From NCBI GenBank assembly GCA_029339505.1, contig JAQISU010000096.1, positions 5,503,501 through 5,567,500 on the forward strand: DNA of 64,000 bases, read 5' to 3'. A program made the translations under genes and the position numbers. Source of the stretch: Unio delphinus (Eukaryota; Mollusca; Bivalvia; Unionida; Unionidae). The first letter of the stretch is position 1, and the number at the start of each line of letters is the position of its first letter. The notes beneath the pieces were generated by a model. The model searched no databases. It was not told the DNA's origin and was given only the letters and a program-made list of their open reading frames with translations. Of the stretch, positions 46,481-55,941 are shown piece after piece.

Positions 46481-46585
46481 AAAATCGAAGATTTTCATTG
46501 CAATTTTTAATTAAAAAATCCTTTGGATTTTAGAAATGCAAATCATTTCGAAAGAAATCACTAACCTAAAAATGCAAAGTATTTT
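46481..46585. repeat. Cluster of four intergenic palindromes
   Basis: AAAATCGAAGATTTT (46481-46495), AAAATCCTTTGGATTTT (46515-46531), GAAATGCAAATCATTTC (46533-46549) and AAAATGCAAAGTATTTT (46569-46585) occupy the gap just upstream of the 391-aa gene. All have short A/T-rich arms around a 3-5-nt centre. Confidence 0.85.
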
Positions 46586-46672
46586 AATACTTCCCTGTTG
46601 TTACACACACATAATTTTACTTCCTCATAGTGTGATTTATACCGTACTGGTTATACAAACAAAGGAGGCTCT

Positions 46673-47041
46673 CTACGCGTGGGGTTCATCACCTTCAGAG
46701 TTTTCCATTAACATTTTTAATTGTCTCACTTTACAATTAATAAGTCTCTTTTGTTCATATTCTAAGCCTAATTGCTTACGTACACGTTCAACGATGCTAC
46801 ATAATGGTACGAAGACATTAACATCTTCAGTATTTACTAAGCTCTCACGTATAAGCTTTTGGATATTCTTAATTAAAAAATATTTTTTAGATAGGACATA
46901 TTTTCCGGTCTGTTCTGCAAATTGTATATCCTCGAAATTGGTCATAATTTGATCACAATCCAAACCTGAACATAATTTTACATTTTCATCCTTAAGTTTG
47001 TTGATTTCAATAATAATCAATTTGAGATTTTCAATATTCAT
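46673..47041 (-). CDS. Small element protein of unknown function
   Basis: I take the ATG at 47041 (MNIENLKLIII), giving about 122 residues; the longer frame from 47137 runs through a palindromic repeat and is unlikely. The protein is helical and charged, with Leu/Ile heptad-like spacing and Cys at several positions (LCSGLDCDQI, LCSIVERV, LINCKVRQL). No family recognised. It is the last minus-strand gene before a 1.15-kb non-coding island. The 87 bp before 46673 are gene-free. Confidence 0.55.
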   Translation of the reverse strand: MNIENLKLIIIEINKLKDENVKLCSGLDCDQIMTNFEDIQFAEQTGKYVLSKKYFLIKNIQKLIRESLVNTEDVNVFVPLCSIVERVRKQLGLEYEQKRLINCKVRQLKMLMENSEGDEPHA

Positions 47042-47080
47042 ATATATATAAAAATATATTTGTTTAAATACAAAATATGA

Positions 47081-47144
47081 AAATTCTTTAGAATTAAAAA
47101 TACAAAGTATTTCAAATACAAAGTATTTCAAATACAAAGTATTT
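47081..47144. repeat. Tandem palindromes upstream of the small gene
   Basis: Three copies of AAATACAAAGTATTT at 47098-47112, 47114-47128 and 47130-47144 (period 16), preceded by an AAATTCTTTAGAATT palindrome near 47081. A palindrome of this family has become a tandem array here. Confidence 0.92.
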
Positions 47145-47597
47145 TCAAAATGAATTCTGGATACACTAAGGTGTTGATCATCTTAGTATACCCAGAAGCT
47201 TAATGCGATTATAGGTGATTATGATTACACTTATGATTACACTACAACCCCGTGATCTAGTGTGGTAGGCGGTTGTATATACACATAGGACGGTACAATG
47301 CCATATATCTCCGCGCTCGAGTGTTGCGGCAAATTTTAGGCATAACATGTACTTAATTAAGGATGGATTATAATTCAATGGAACGATGATGGTAATGATG
47401 TGGGCGTGGTAAACCAAACCAACATGGCAACCCATGAATTCGATTTCATGGTTGCATGAGTTGGAAAAAACACCAACCCACGCTACCGAGAATGCGATAG
47501 CATGAGTTACAATGTTGGTTTGGCTGAGGGGGATCCGCCCCTCCCCCCCCCCCAATTAATATAAAAACATCTTCCGTTTCGCCATCAAATAATGTAT

Positions 47598-47676
47598 CTT
47601 CTATGGGGACCGAACACGTAGTTGATATAGATCTATGTTTACAAGACAAACACTATACCATTACACCACGGATTAG
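47598..47676 (-). other. tRNA-like sequence (Thr-UGU-like), probably not functional
   Basis: Read on the minus strand it has an A-box-like GTGGTGTAATGGTATAGTG, then TTTGTCTTGTAAACATA resembling the anticodon arm of tRNA-Thr(UGU), then a B-box-like GTTCGGTCCCC. The distance between anticodon arm and T arm is too long for a class I tRNA, and I see no matching acceptor stem. It is best read as a tRNA-derived retroposon head or tRNA relic. Confidence 0.45.
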
Positions 47677-47693
47677 TCATACAAAATAGAGAT

Positions 47694-47801
<108 letters not shown>

Positions 47802-48068
47802 GATATACTTAACAATAAGAGATTTTTAAAATAGACAATTTTATGCTGCAACAATGAGAAATATTTTAAACAAAATAATACAGTTGTTTAATAAAACAGC
47901 GTTTTTATACTCTGTTGTAATTCTCTAGATAAAATACATTCACATACAAGGAATTTTAACCACGCCCACCTACTTCAATGAATAGGAAACACTCGCGTTC
48001 CGGCTGAGCGAACATAGGTAAATGTGCTAGCGTTTCAATGTTTAAGATCCGTAACTCTGTCATTGGTG

Positions 48069-48085
48069 GAAATCCTACGGATTTC
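48069..48085. repeat. Palindrome downstream of the HNH gene
   Basis: GAAATCCTACGGATTTC, arms of 7 around TAC, perfect. Further A/T-armed inverted segments follow at 48120-48180, close to the stop of the HNH gene (48190). Confidence 0.88.
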
Positions 48086-48189
48086 ACACGCGTTATACCT
48101 AACGGAGTTATCTCCCATGTGAAATTGCAAAATTGAAGATTTTCAATGGAAATTCTTTCACAATTTCACGAAGCAATTTCCAATGCAAA

Positions 48190-48681
48190 TTATACATAAA
48201 CAAACTGAATTTTGTTTTTAAAACGCTTTGAAAAAGCGGTCTTATAAATTCCCTCTGCTACTTTTTGTACCGAGGAGGTGTGAATATCGAAATACTTACC
48301 AGCTTCTGACATTGATTGAAATACCATCTCCCCCTTGTCAGTATTAAACGATCTTACTGGTCTCTTCCCAATTGATTTACAAGTACCAGTATTTCCAAAT
48401 GCAGTATTCTCACTTTGTGTAATAGCTCGTAAATTATTCAAAGAATTATTTGTCCTAATACCATCAATATGATCAATAACAAGGCCATCCTTGATTGATC
48501 CATTATACACTTCATAAACGAAACGGTGATTAAGATACCTTTTCCCTCCAGCACTAAACGTCAAATACCCTATACCATTATCCCGCCCAATAGATTTCTT
48601 ATTTTTACTGTGTCTAACAACACCATCACGAGAAGCTTCGTAATTTTTAATAACAGGATGTCTTTGAAATTCTTGGCTCAT
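48190..48681 (-). CDS. HNH homing endonuclease-like protein
   Basis: 163 residues. The N-terminus (RHPVIKNYEASRDGVVR) resembles the NUMOD4-type module. The HNH core spans about 50-85: NHRFVYEVYNG, then VIDHIDG and TNNSLNNLRAIT, with candidate catalytic/metal residues His52, Asp70-His71, Asp73 and Asn78/82. A C-terminal NUMOD1-like helix-turn-helix (QSMSEAGKYFDIHTSSVQKV, about 122-141) would bind DNA. This is the phage/homing type of HNH enzyme, which cuts DNA to spread its own gene. It sits directly behind the zinc-finger gene (17-bp gap). It is free-standing and intact, and may be a selfish passenger. Confidence 0.85.
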   Translation of the reverse strand: MSQEFQRHPVIKNYEASRDGVVRHSKNKKSIGRDNGIGYLTFSAGGKRYLNHRFVYEVYNGSIKDGLVIDHIDGIRTNNSLNNLRAITQSENTAFGNTGTCKSIGKRPVRSFNTDKGEMVFQSMSEAGKYFDIHTSSVQKVAEGIYKTAFSKRFKNKIQFVYV

Positions 48682-48698
48682 TTGTATATATAATATAT

Positions 48699-49031
48699 CT
48701 ATTTGTCTAATTCGTTAATTGGCTGAATTATAACATTAGAAAATCTTTTTATATAATCAGCCGTAGTTTTTATGATTTTGCCGTCATTGACGTCGTCAGG
48801 ATTTTTGATTCTTCGCTTGTCATAATAACGTTTTAACTCTCTATAACGCTTACCCCCGCAATTAATGCATAACTGCGACTTGCCTCTTACACCTACCCCA
48901 CAATGCAAACATGGTAGAGGTCCCTCCGAACCGTTTCTTACACTCTGCATATGATACCCACAGAATTCATTTCTGCATGATTTGTTACACGGAGTCTTTG
49001 ATCCAATCATAAGCCATTTGCAATGATTCAT
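48699..49031 (-). CDS. Cysteine-rich zinc-binding protein
   Basis: 110 residues. The N-terminal cluster (Cys4, Cys15, Cys19, Cys24, His27) and a second cluster (CLHC at 41-44 and CINC at 55-58) predict two zinc sites, followed by a basic helix (YRELKRYYDKRR). This resembles small zinc proteins common in Maverick-like elements, with a possible regulatory or nucleic-acid-binding role. Its start is divergent from the replication gene with 42 bp between the preferred starts. Confidence 0.7.
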   Translation of the reverse strand: MNHCKWLMIGSKTPCNKSCRNEFCGYHMQSVRNGSEGPLPCLHCGVGVRGKSQLCINCGGKRYRELKRYYDKRRIKNPDDVNDGKIIKTTADYIKRFSNVIIQPINELDK

Positions 49032-49073
49032 TATATAAAATTTTCTTATTTAAATACTTGTTTTAATTATAAT
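49032..49073. promoter_or_regulatory. Divergent promoter region
   Basis: A 42-bp AT-rich gap between the zinc-finger gene (minus) and the preferred start of the polymerase gene (plus), containing TATAAAATTTTCTTATTTAA. It must serve both directions if the starts are right. Confidence 0.45.
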
Positions 49074-50129
49074 ATGAAGGAGTTCAAGAGATTATCGAAA
49101 ATTAAGCCTTGGAAAAATGTTAGATTTAATCTCGATAGAATCTCTGATATACCTAAAAGTCTAGTAGATGATAAACCACTATTGAGTAAAATCAGCGACT
49201 GTTTTAATGAGTTTAAGCGTGATGGAGCATCTCATACGTGGTCCACATTTCGAATTATTGATGAAGATGTCAATATACCCATAATTGATGCTACTATGAA
49301 TGATATAAGAGCAGCTGTGATACTTTCACACCTTGGCAAGAAATCTCTACGGAGGTATTTTTTTAGAATAAAATTTATTATCGAAGAGGAAGGTGAATGG
49401 ATTATCAGAGATAAATTTGACCCAATCCTTAAGGATAAAAAAACTGTTATTGTGAGTAGAGATTCCAAACCAGGAACTCTAACTGGGATTGACAAACCAT
49501 ACTATGAGAAATCTTACCCTGTAACAGCAGTTGTGTATGGGTTATATCCAATAAATAATAATCCTAATATTGCAAAACTAGCTCCAATGTTTTCATCATC
49601 AGTGGCTTTGCCACTTAATTGTGTAGCAACACGGTTAATAGAACACTTCACAAATGCATCCCGGGGAAACAAATTAACTGAACAACGACGAAACAAAATA
49701 ACCGAATGGGAATTGACAGTGAAACAGCGCGGGGCAACGATTTCCGATATAGCTAAATTAGAAGCATTATTAAAATTTCCAATATCGGTAGCGACGATAA
49801 CCGGAGAAGTATTATACGAACCGAAATATCAATCGCGAGGAGCTCCAATTGAAATTATTGATCATAACAAACACGCGTGGACACCCGCGGTAAATATATT
49901 TCCACGAGAAAGAACTGTTCGATATATCCCTAAAGAATTTTCTAGGGATGGTTTCTATGAAGAGAAATTATTTGATGCTATTCACACATTAACCAAAGAC
50001 GACCCTGTGTCAATGTGGTTACTCAGGAGTAATGAGGATCCGGAAATAGGATTTGATCAGTTTGTAAAACCAAATGGTGAATTATATCGAACTGAAGAAT
50101 TAGATACTAGAATGAGAAAAATCGCTAAT

Positions 50130-50161
50130 GAATTTTCAGGTGAAAATTCTAAAGAATTTTC
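50130..50161. repeat. Overlapping palindromes inside the polymerase gene
   Basis: GAATTTTCAGGTGAAAATTC (50130-50149) and GAAAATTCTAAAGAATTTTC (50142-50161), each with perfect 9-nt arms, overlap by 8 nt in coding sequence and encode NEFSGENSKEFS. They lie about 130 bp before the frameshift zone. Confidence 0.92.
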
Positions 50162-51400
50162 TAATGAAAAACTACTTACAGATAGCTTCACAATTCCATC
50201 AGTGGTAGCTCACTTTGCAAGAGAAAAAAACTCATGGCGTCCAACACGAAGTGATTTTCTCAATGACGTGAAGTTGAGTTGCGTCGAATTTGGGTCATGG
50301 AGGATTGTGGAATACGAAATACTCACGTGATGGTATGATTTCAATTGATATATCCGCGTGTTATCCTGGAAGTTTTCTCGGATATGGAGAATGCTCTGAA
50401 TATTTTAAACGATTTGGACATCCCACACATGAAATGACTCGTGTTGCGATTAATGGTCCATTGCCTGATTTTGATTTAACCGGGTTCGCTCGTGTGATAT
50501 CATTCGAATTAGCTACAGGGTTACATCCGTGTAGTTATCTTTGGCTTGGTAGACATATGTATGAAAAAGCGTGGATGCCAATTGTGCTATTGCGATATAT
50601 GATCGATTGTGGTATGTTAATATCATTAATTGTCAGCGAAGCGATTATTTGTTATAACGCTCAGAAAGATGTTTGGTTACCAAAACCCGATCTAGAAAAA
50701 ATAATTAACGAACAACGAAAACAATTGGGAGATTGTGAAACACTTATGGATTGGTCTAAGAGGTTATTCGAAGGTAGGAATAGAGAGGCTAAAGAGCTCG
50801 GACGAAGAATAATCGGTAAATTCACTCAAGGTGGAAGATTTGACAATGCAAAATATTCTTCGAGATTAATCTTAGACAATGAAGAATACGATTTTATCAT
50901 AACCGATTTAATAAAAAAAGGAAAATTTGTAACCCGTAGGGATGCTTTTCGATCCAATGGTGAGAAATTAGGTACGGTTATTACCTACTGTGATGGATAT
51001 AGCTGTCAGTACACACATTTGAGAAGTTCTATGCTAGCCTATTCTTGTATTAATCTATTCTCGATGATAAACAGATTTCCTAATACCGCGGTTAGAGTAG
51101 CTACTGATTCGATGTATATCCATGAGAAATACAAATCAGATGTAGCTAAATTCACAGATCCTAAGGAAGCGTGGGGAAATTGGAGGTTTAAAAAAGAAAC
51201 ACTACATGAGTATTGTAAATCCGCAGACGTTGCTATGGATGATAAATACTTGAAAAGTAACCATAATATCTCAGAGATTCAATCAGAATTTTCTACTGCA
51301 CCGCCTGTATCCGATCCGATTTGTAGATACAAGACAGTTTATTTAAACGGCTGTGGTGGATCAGGAAAGACAACTCGTGCAATCGAATTATTTCGTCGTG

Positions 51401-51416
51401 GAAACGCTAGCGTTTC
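51401..51416. repeat. Perfect palindrome inside the helicase domain
   Basis: GAAACGCTAGCGTTTC, perfect over 16 nt, about 40 bp after the Walker A codons. It is in frame and encodes GNASVS between the Walker A helix and the next strand. Confidence 0.93.
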
Positions 51417-52606
51417 TAACATGATTGTGCTAACACCAACTCACAGACTCGCCAGAGAGATGATAGCGCGGGGAGTAAAAGCCTGTACTTATCACAGCTT
51501 CTTTCGATGGAAAGGCGATACATGGACTCCTGATCGAATGGGTGATAAATTTATTCCTGAAATAATAATCTGGGATGAAATATGCACGGTATCGTTAACA
51601 GTATTACAGATATTTCTTGAATGGTTGTTATTGAAAAATACAAAAGTCGTCATGTGCGGGGATCACGGCCAACCGCAGCCATTTGTTGGTGGATCTCCAC
51701 ATGAATGGTTAAAAGGATTTGTAGATTATTATGAAGAGATTAATACCGACCATAGATCACTTGATGAACAATTACGAGAATTCAAAGCGCTAATTAGATT
51801 ACAACCGGATAAAATCCAATGTGAAATAGCGCGTGAAATAATCTCTGAAACTCCCATGAATGATTTTTGGGAAATGTGGAAGCCAAATGATTTAATAATC
51901 GCGAGTAGAAAAATAGTCAGAGACGCACTTCAGATGAAGTTGTTTGCGCTACATAAAGAAAAATTTGCAACGCTTCCAGTACCACTCTGTTATAGACCTA
52001 AGGATACACGAAAGCAGAATATCGACGTTGACATTCCTGGACAACAACAAAAGCAGAATTTAGTATTAAATGATATTGTGTTGGTTGATATCAGCGTCGT
52101 TAAAGATGCATTAGGTGCTGATAAATCCCCATGGACGTTAGGTTATGCAGCAACAATACACTCTTCACAGGGATTGACTATATCCGATACAACTCTTTGG
52201 ATAGTAGATAATCATATTGAGTGGTCAAATTTAGTTTATCTCGCAGTATCCAGAGTACGGCGAATAAACCAACTTCGAAGAATTGTGGTTAATGATAATG
52301 ACAATACAATAAGTAATATACACACCGATGATAATATAATCAGAAAAAAACTCTCTGGTTATAAACAACAGGATAAAAAAAATAAAAGAGAATTTGACAT
52401 TGATGCTGAATTAATTAAGACACTAAAGCAACAACAGAACAATCACTGCGCGAGTTGCAATTGTATAATGCGTTGGCAGTATTCGGATAAAGATCCTCGC
52501 CAATTCACCGTAGATAGAAAAGATAACAATCTCGGTCATGTCAGAAACAATGTGATGTTGACCTGTCTTGAGTGTAATAGACGCCGGGGTGACAGCACCC
52601 TGGGTG

Positions 52607-53555
52607 CTAATTAAGACCACGCGGTGGCAATTGAGTATCCTCGGGAATCACTTGTAATTGTTCGCGTGTAAATCCTCGCTGAGGAGCAGTTGAATCCAGT
52701 TTATAGACTGGAGGTCTACCAGTTGATCGTGTTATACCGGATATATTATGCGTAGTGACGCTCCAAATAGGATCAGTAGCTCTTTTTTTTACCACCCTCA
52801 AGCTCTCCTGGTTCGTATAAGTACCTTACAATGACATTACTACCAAGAATTGGTTCTTTTTGTGAAATTCCTTGGATTTCCATTTTGATAGACGCCTTCT
52901 TAATAGCGTTGACAGGTTTCATATTAATTGTTCTAGTAATCTCATTATTGATTGCGGTAATCACAGCTGGTAATCTCTTGACCCATTCACGGGATCGTTT
53001 ATCCTGTATGAATTCTTTTGCGTATTGATATCCGAATAACCGCTCAGCAAGGGTTTTATTAAACCGTTCAACAATTGCCTGATCGCGATGTAGCGCAGTG
53101 TGTCCTCGTCTGATGGCGACATTATGATGTTTCATCGTAGATGTAACAACACCTTGAAATTCCTTGCCAGGATCAACTTGTAACAGATTTGGCCAGCGCA
53201 GAGGACCTCGTCGATAAATCCTCTCAAATGCAGAAGCTACTTCAGTAGATGATTTTGTCCTTAACGGTTCTGCTTCTTTGTATCGACTTGCAATATCAAC
53301 TAACGTTAACGCGTATTTGTAACCGTTGTCATGCGGCAGAAATAGTATATCAGCTTGATGAACTTCATTAGGTGTTGTAACATCAAAATGCGAATAGTTA
53401 ATTTGTTTAGGCGCTGGTAGATAAATTTGCCATATTGCCTGTTTAGATAACCAGTTTGCCGCTGTAGTTTTTTTCACCTTTGATGCACTAGCTAGTTTAT
53501 TGATTGCTGCGTAACCTCTCCAGTATCCTCTCGGAGAATAATAAATAGATTCCAT
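52607..53555 (-). pseudogene. Maverick-type rve integrase, C-terminal frameshift
   Basis: Catalyses insertion of the element into host DNA. The start at 53555 (MESIYYSPRGYWRG) is typical of the family. The catalytic DDE residues are Asp69 (HQADILF), Asp128 (LLQVDPG) and Glu163 (QAIVERFNK), with 34 residues between the last two. The first frame ends at 52773 just after an A8 run (52783-52790 on the minus strand). The expected C-terminal part (RATDPIWSV, GFTREQLQVIPEDTQLPP) lies in another frame down to 52607. The shift removes the C-terminal domain but not the catalytic core. The gene's end overlaps the convergent polymerase gene by 8 bp. Imperfect palindrome at 52864-52880. Confidence 0.88.
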
Positions 53556-53558
53556 ATT

Positions 53559-53574
53559 AAAATGCTAGCATTTT
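53559..53574. repeat. Perfect intergenic palindrome
   Basis: AAAATGCTAGCATTTT fills almost the whole 18-bp gap between the integrase start codon and the stop codon of the phospholipase gene. Confidence 0.93.
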
Positions 53575-53909
53575 CAATTACCAGCACCTAACATCAATTT
53601 ACCCTTCATAGCAGATTTTACCAACCAAGAAGCCAACTTTTCTTTGAAGGATTTATCAGGAATAGCATTTAACGCATGAATTAATTTTACATCTGCGAGA
53701 TGTCTATGTTGAAGATTGCTGCTTTTATAAGCGACATCATGAGCATGACACGCCTTATCAATAGCGTTTATTGGATATTCGCCGGGTCGGGGCTGATTTT
53801 GATCATCAAGTCTGATATCTAATCGTGTTCCCGGTCCACAGTAGCTATATCCTGGAAGGTGCTTTTCTCCTGGATACTTTGCCCACGGTGTTCCTGGGAG
53901 TTTTGTCAA
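53574..53909 (-). CDS. Phospholipase A2-like virion protein
   Basis: 111 residues. A calcium-loop signature YCGPGT (23-28) precedes the catalytic HD pair in AIDKACHAHDVAY (His57, Asp58), the arrangement of secreted and parvoviral PLA2 domains. Viral domains of this kind modify endosomal membranes during particle uptake. Upstream, YPGEKHLPGY matches the segment before the loop in viral PLA2. There is no signal peptide. The C-terminus is basic and helical, compatible with packaging in the virion. The gene overlaps the upstream zinc-ribbon gene by 4 bp (ATGA), suggesting coupled expression. Confidence 0.82.
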   Translation of the reverse strand: MTKLPGTPWAKYPGEKHLPGYSYCGPGTRLDIRLDDQNQPRPGEYPINAIDKACHAHDVAYKSSNLQHRHLADVKLIHALNAIPDKSFKEKLASWLVKSAMKGKLMLGAGN

Positions 53910-54088
53910 TTTGGCTGCAATATCACCTCCTCGTTTTTTTTTAAAGGTTTCGTGGAAGTAAATCTAAATTTTTTCGTACTACATTGTACGCATTTACCAG
54001 AAAGCGCTGATCGATTATTTTTCGTTGTAATCGTCGTCAAGTCATTTGTGCCAGTACGCGTCCTACACTTCACACAATATAGATCCAT
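53906..54088 (-). CDS. Zinc-ribbon protein (DUF5679-like)
   Basis: 60 residues. CVKC near the start (MDLYCVKC) and CVQC further on (SGKCVQC) form a four-Cys zinc ribbon, followed by a basic KKFRFTSTKP tail. This is the layout of DUF5679 proteins, frequent in large DNA viruses and Polinton-like elements, with unknown function. It is divergent from the ATPase gene with an 18-bp gap, and overlaps the PLA2 gene by 4 bp. Confidence 0.75.
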   Translation of the reverse strand: MDLYCVKCRTRTGTNDLTTITTKNNRSALSGKCVQCSTKKFRFTSTKPLKKNEEVILQPN

Positions 54089-54106
54089 AATTTATATATA
54101 ACAGTT

Positions 54107-54769
54107 ATGAATGTAATTGATTATTCAGCTACTCGACGACGGGAACCTATTAGACACCATGCAATGTTACCAAATTCTATTCGCGCGATTATCATCGGAC
54201 CATCTGGAAGTGGTAAAACACAATTGCTACTTAATTTGATAACGAGATGGATGAAGTGGGATAAATTGTACATGATTGCTCCGAGTGTAGACGATCAACG
54301 ATGTTATGAAGTATTAAAGGATTTTAATGATGCCGCGCAAGAAATTAACGGCGATGGTGTTATTGAGTTTATAACCGATATCGAAGAGGCACCTAGTATT
54401 GATGATATTGATGGAAGTATTAACAATTTAGTCGTATATGATGATATCATGTTAGATAATCAAAAGAATCCTGCTAGAATATTTTCCAGAGGCAGACATA
54501 AAAACACCGATGTGATATATATCACTCAACGTTACACTCAAATACCAAAAGTGATCAGAGATAACTGCAATATGCTGTGTGTATTTAACGGAGTTGATAC
54601 TCATACTCTTAGAAATATTTGGCAAACTTGGTGCGGTGGTGATATGGATCATAATCAATTTAAAAATTTCTTTAGCCACGCTCAGACAATCCCACACGGA
54701 TTTGTGACGATAAATTTATCAGACCCTCGGACAAGATATCGTATCGGACTTGATCAAATATTTAGTTAG
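54107..54769 (+). CDS. FtsK/HerA-type genome-packaging ATPase
   Basis: 220 residues. It powers DNA translocation into the capsid in Polinton/adenovirus-like and NCLDV-type viruses. Walker A is IIIGPSGSGKTQLL (31-38 for the P-loop), Walker B is NLVVYDD (107-113), and a sensor-like YITQRYTQIP follows (about 140-149). The size and motifs fit the A32-like packaging ATPases. It reads outward toward the right terminus; its stop lies within the inner inverted repeat. The frame is intact. Confidence 0.9.
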   Translation: MNVIDYSATRRREPIRHHAMLPNSIRAIIIGPSGSGKTQLLLNLITRWMKWDKLYMIAPSVDDQRCYEVLKDFNDAAQEINGDGVIEFITDIEEAPSIDDIDGSINNLVVYDDIMLDNQKNPARIFSRGRHKNTDVIYITQRYTQIPKVIRDNCNMLCVFNGVDTHTLRNIWQTWCGGDMDHNQFKNFFSHAQTIPHGFVTINLSDPRTRYRIGLDQIFS

Positions 54770-54811
54770 CGCATTAGCAGCCGAGGAGGTGAACGTCAAC
54801 TAAATGGCGTC
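54765..54811 (-). repeat. Inner inverted repeat, right
   Basis: Inverted partner of 38838-38884. It overlaps the last codons and stop of the packaging ATPase gene. Confidence 0.92.
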
Positions 54812-54840
54812 TTTTTTTTATGAATTGCTAGCAAGTTGGT

Positions 54841-54934
54841 CTGGTGTCGACGCTTTGTCGATCCTTTTTTCTGATGTCGATCCTTTTCGACAAAAAGTTT
54901 TTTCTGATGTCGATCCTTTTCGGCAAAAAGTCTG
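54841..54934 (+). repeat. 33-bp subterminal tandem repeat, right end only
   Basis: Units built on CTGATGTCGATCCTTTTCG start at 54871 and 54904, with a degenerate unit before them (GTGTCGACGCTTTGTCGATC). The array lies between the inner and outer inverted repeats and is unrelated to the 46-bp repeat at the left end. Confidence 0.88.
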
Positions 54935-54952
54935 TTCACCCTCTCTGCTGCT
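54930..54952 (-). repeat. Outer terminal inverted repeat, right
   Basis: Ends CACCCTCTCTGCTGCT, an exact inverted match to the left terminus. Confidence 0.93.
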
Positions 54953-54957
54953 CAAAA
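54953..54957. repeat. Target-site duplication, right
   Basis: CAAAA, the partner of the left copy. It is five bases rather than the usual six; the next outward bases do not match. Confidence 0.75.
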
Positions 54958-55941
54958 TTTACCCGTAAGAATTCGTCTGCACGTATAGATGGAAAAAAAA
55001 AACAGTTAAGGAAAAAGTCAATGAAACTCATAAAATAGTAGAAACAAGAAGAAAGTAACCCTAACATACACGAAATACATGAAGATGTTCTCATCAATTA
55101 TACTCGCATATATTTTCTTATCTTCAAAAGTGTTTAACAGTAAATTAACATGTTAATGTCTACTTTGAACCAGCTCGTGTAAATTTAAAATCTGCATAAT
55201 GACCATTAAGTACAAAGATCAAATGTACTGGTTGCACACTGTCTTACGGAACATATGTTTACATTATCTTTTGTTTTCTTTCACATAACGAACTATTCTA
55301 AGTTCAAAATTGTACCTTTAACTCGTTAAAAAATGTCATTCGTCCTGTTAAAATATCTCTTTAATTAAATATGAAACGGGGGGTGGGGGTGGTACGTGTC
55401 CCTTGCGTCCCCACTTTAATCTAGCACTTGTTGGATCCTTGTCATGGGTCGTAGCCATCGCCAGCACCTATACCACCTTCACATTGACTCAATAGGTTTC
55501 AACTCTTTCATTCTTAAAAAGAGGAACACATTCATTAGTTAAAACAATACGGCCTGCGTTGTTTTGATACCAAATTTTACTTTAAAGTTTTACTTCAGTT
55601 GCACTGCCTCAGTTTTTCCGAAATATGTACTGCTCGTTCATGAATAGTCAAAATAAAAGCATACCATTGATACACATGTCTAGAACTGCTATTTAAAAAA
55701 ACTGGAACAACTGCTACAGCACGCGAGGCTACTGGGAAATGGACTATCTATAAAATATATGATTACCCTATGTGTCAAGCTTTATGGTAGAGTCCGATTT
55801 TTCGAGGAAAGAAAAATTTTATTTTGTACGACAATCAAATATGGATTGCTACTAATTTTCAAGAGTGAAGTAGTTTCTGAGAAACTCCAGTACAGTATAA
55901 GGGGTATTTGAATGTGTGTTTACTACACCACATAATTCCAT
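54958..55941. other. Host flank, no gene seen
   Basis: AT-rich host DNA right of the element with a G-rich patch (55379-55398). No supported gene. Confidence 0.4.

Larger units (their letters stand above)
49074..52614 (+). pseudogene. Polymerase-helicase-HNH replication protein, frameshifted
   Basis: One long gene in two frames. Part 1 (I prefer the ATG at 49074, MKEFKRLSKIK, over 49023, which overlaps the divergent gene) runs to a TGA at 50328-50330. Part 2, open from 50278 to 52614, is displaced by one base; the shift lies within the 50278-50327 overlap. Part 2 (numbered from 50290) has family-B polymerase-like motif A (SIDISACYP, 18-26), a motif-B-like IGKFTQGG (175-182) and motif C (ATDSMY, 271-276). 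The SF1 helicase follows: Walker A GCGGSGKTT (354-362), LTPTHRLA, IIIWDE, MCGDHGQPQP, GYAATIHSSQGLT and LAVSRVR. An HNH-like end (CASC at 720-723, VDRKDN, CLEC) closes it. Two palindromes lie in coding sequence: 50130-50161 and 51401-51416. Confidence 0.82.

Noticed and set aside
46536..46952. Plus-strand 138-residue frame opposite the small viral gene
   Set aside because: It is antisense to a better-supported minus-strand frame and begins in a palindrome cluster.
47598..47676. Functional tRNA-Thr gene
   Set aside because: No acceptor stem can be formed, and the spacing between the anticodon arm and the T arm is too long, so it is kept only as a tRNA-like sequence.
49023..49073. Upstream start (49023) for the polymerase gene
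   Set aside because: It would overlap the divergent zinc-finger gene, and its 17 extra residues are AT-driven (Ile/Tyr/Phe/Asn) without a domain; 49074 leaves room for a promoter.
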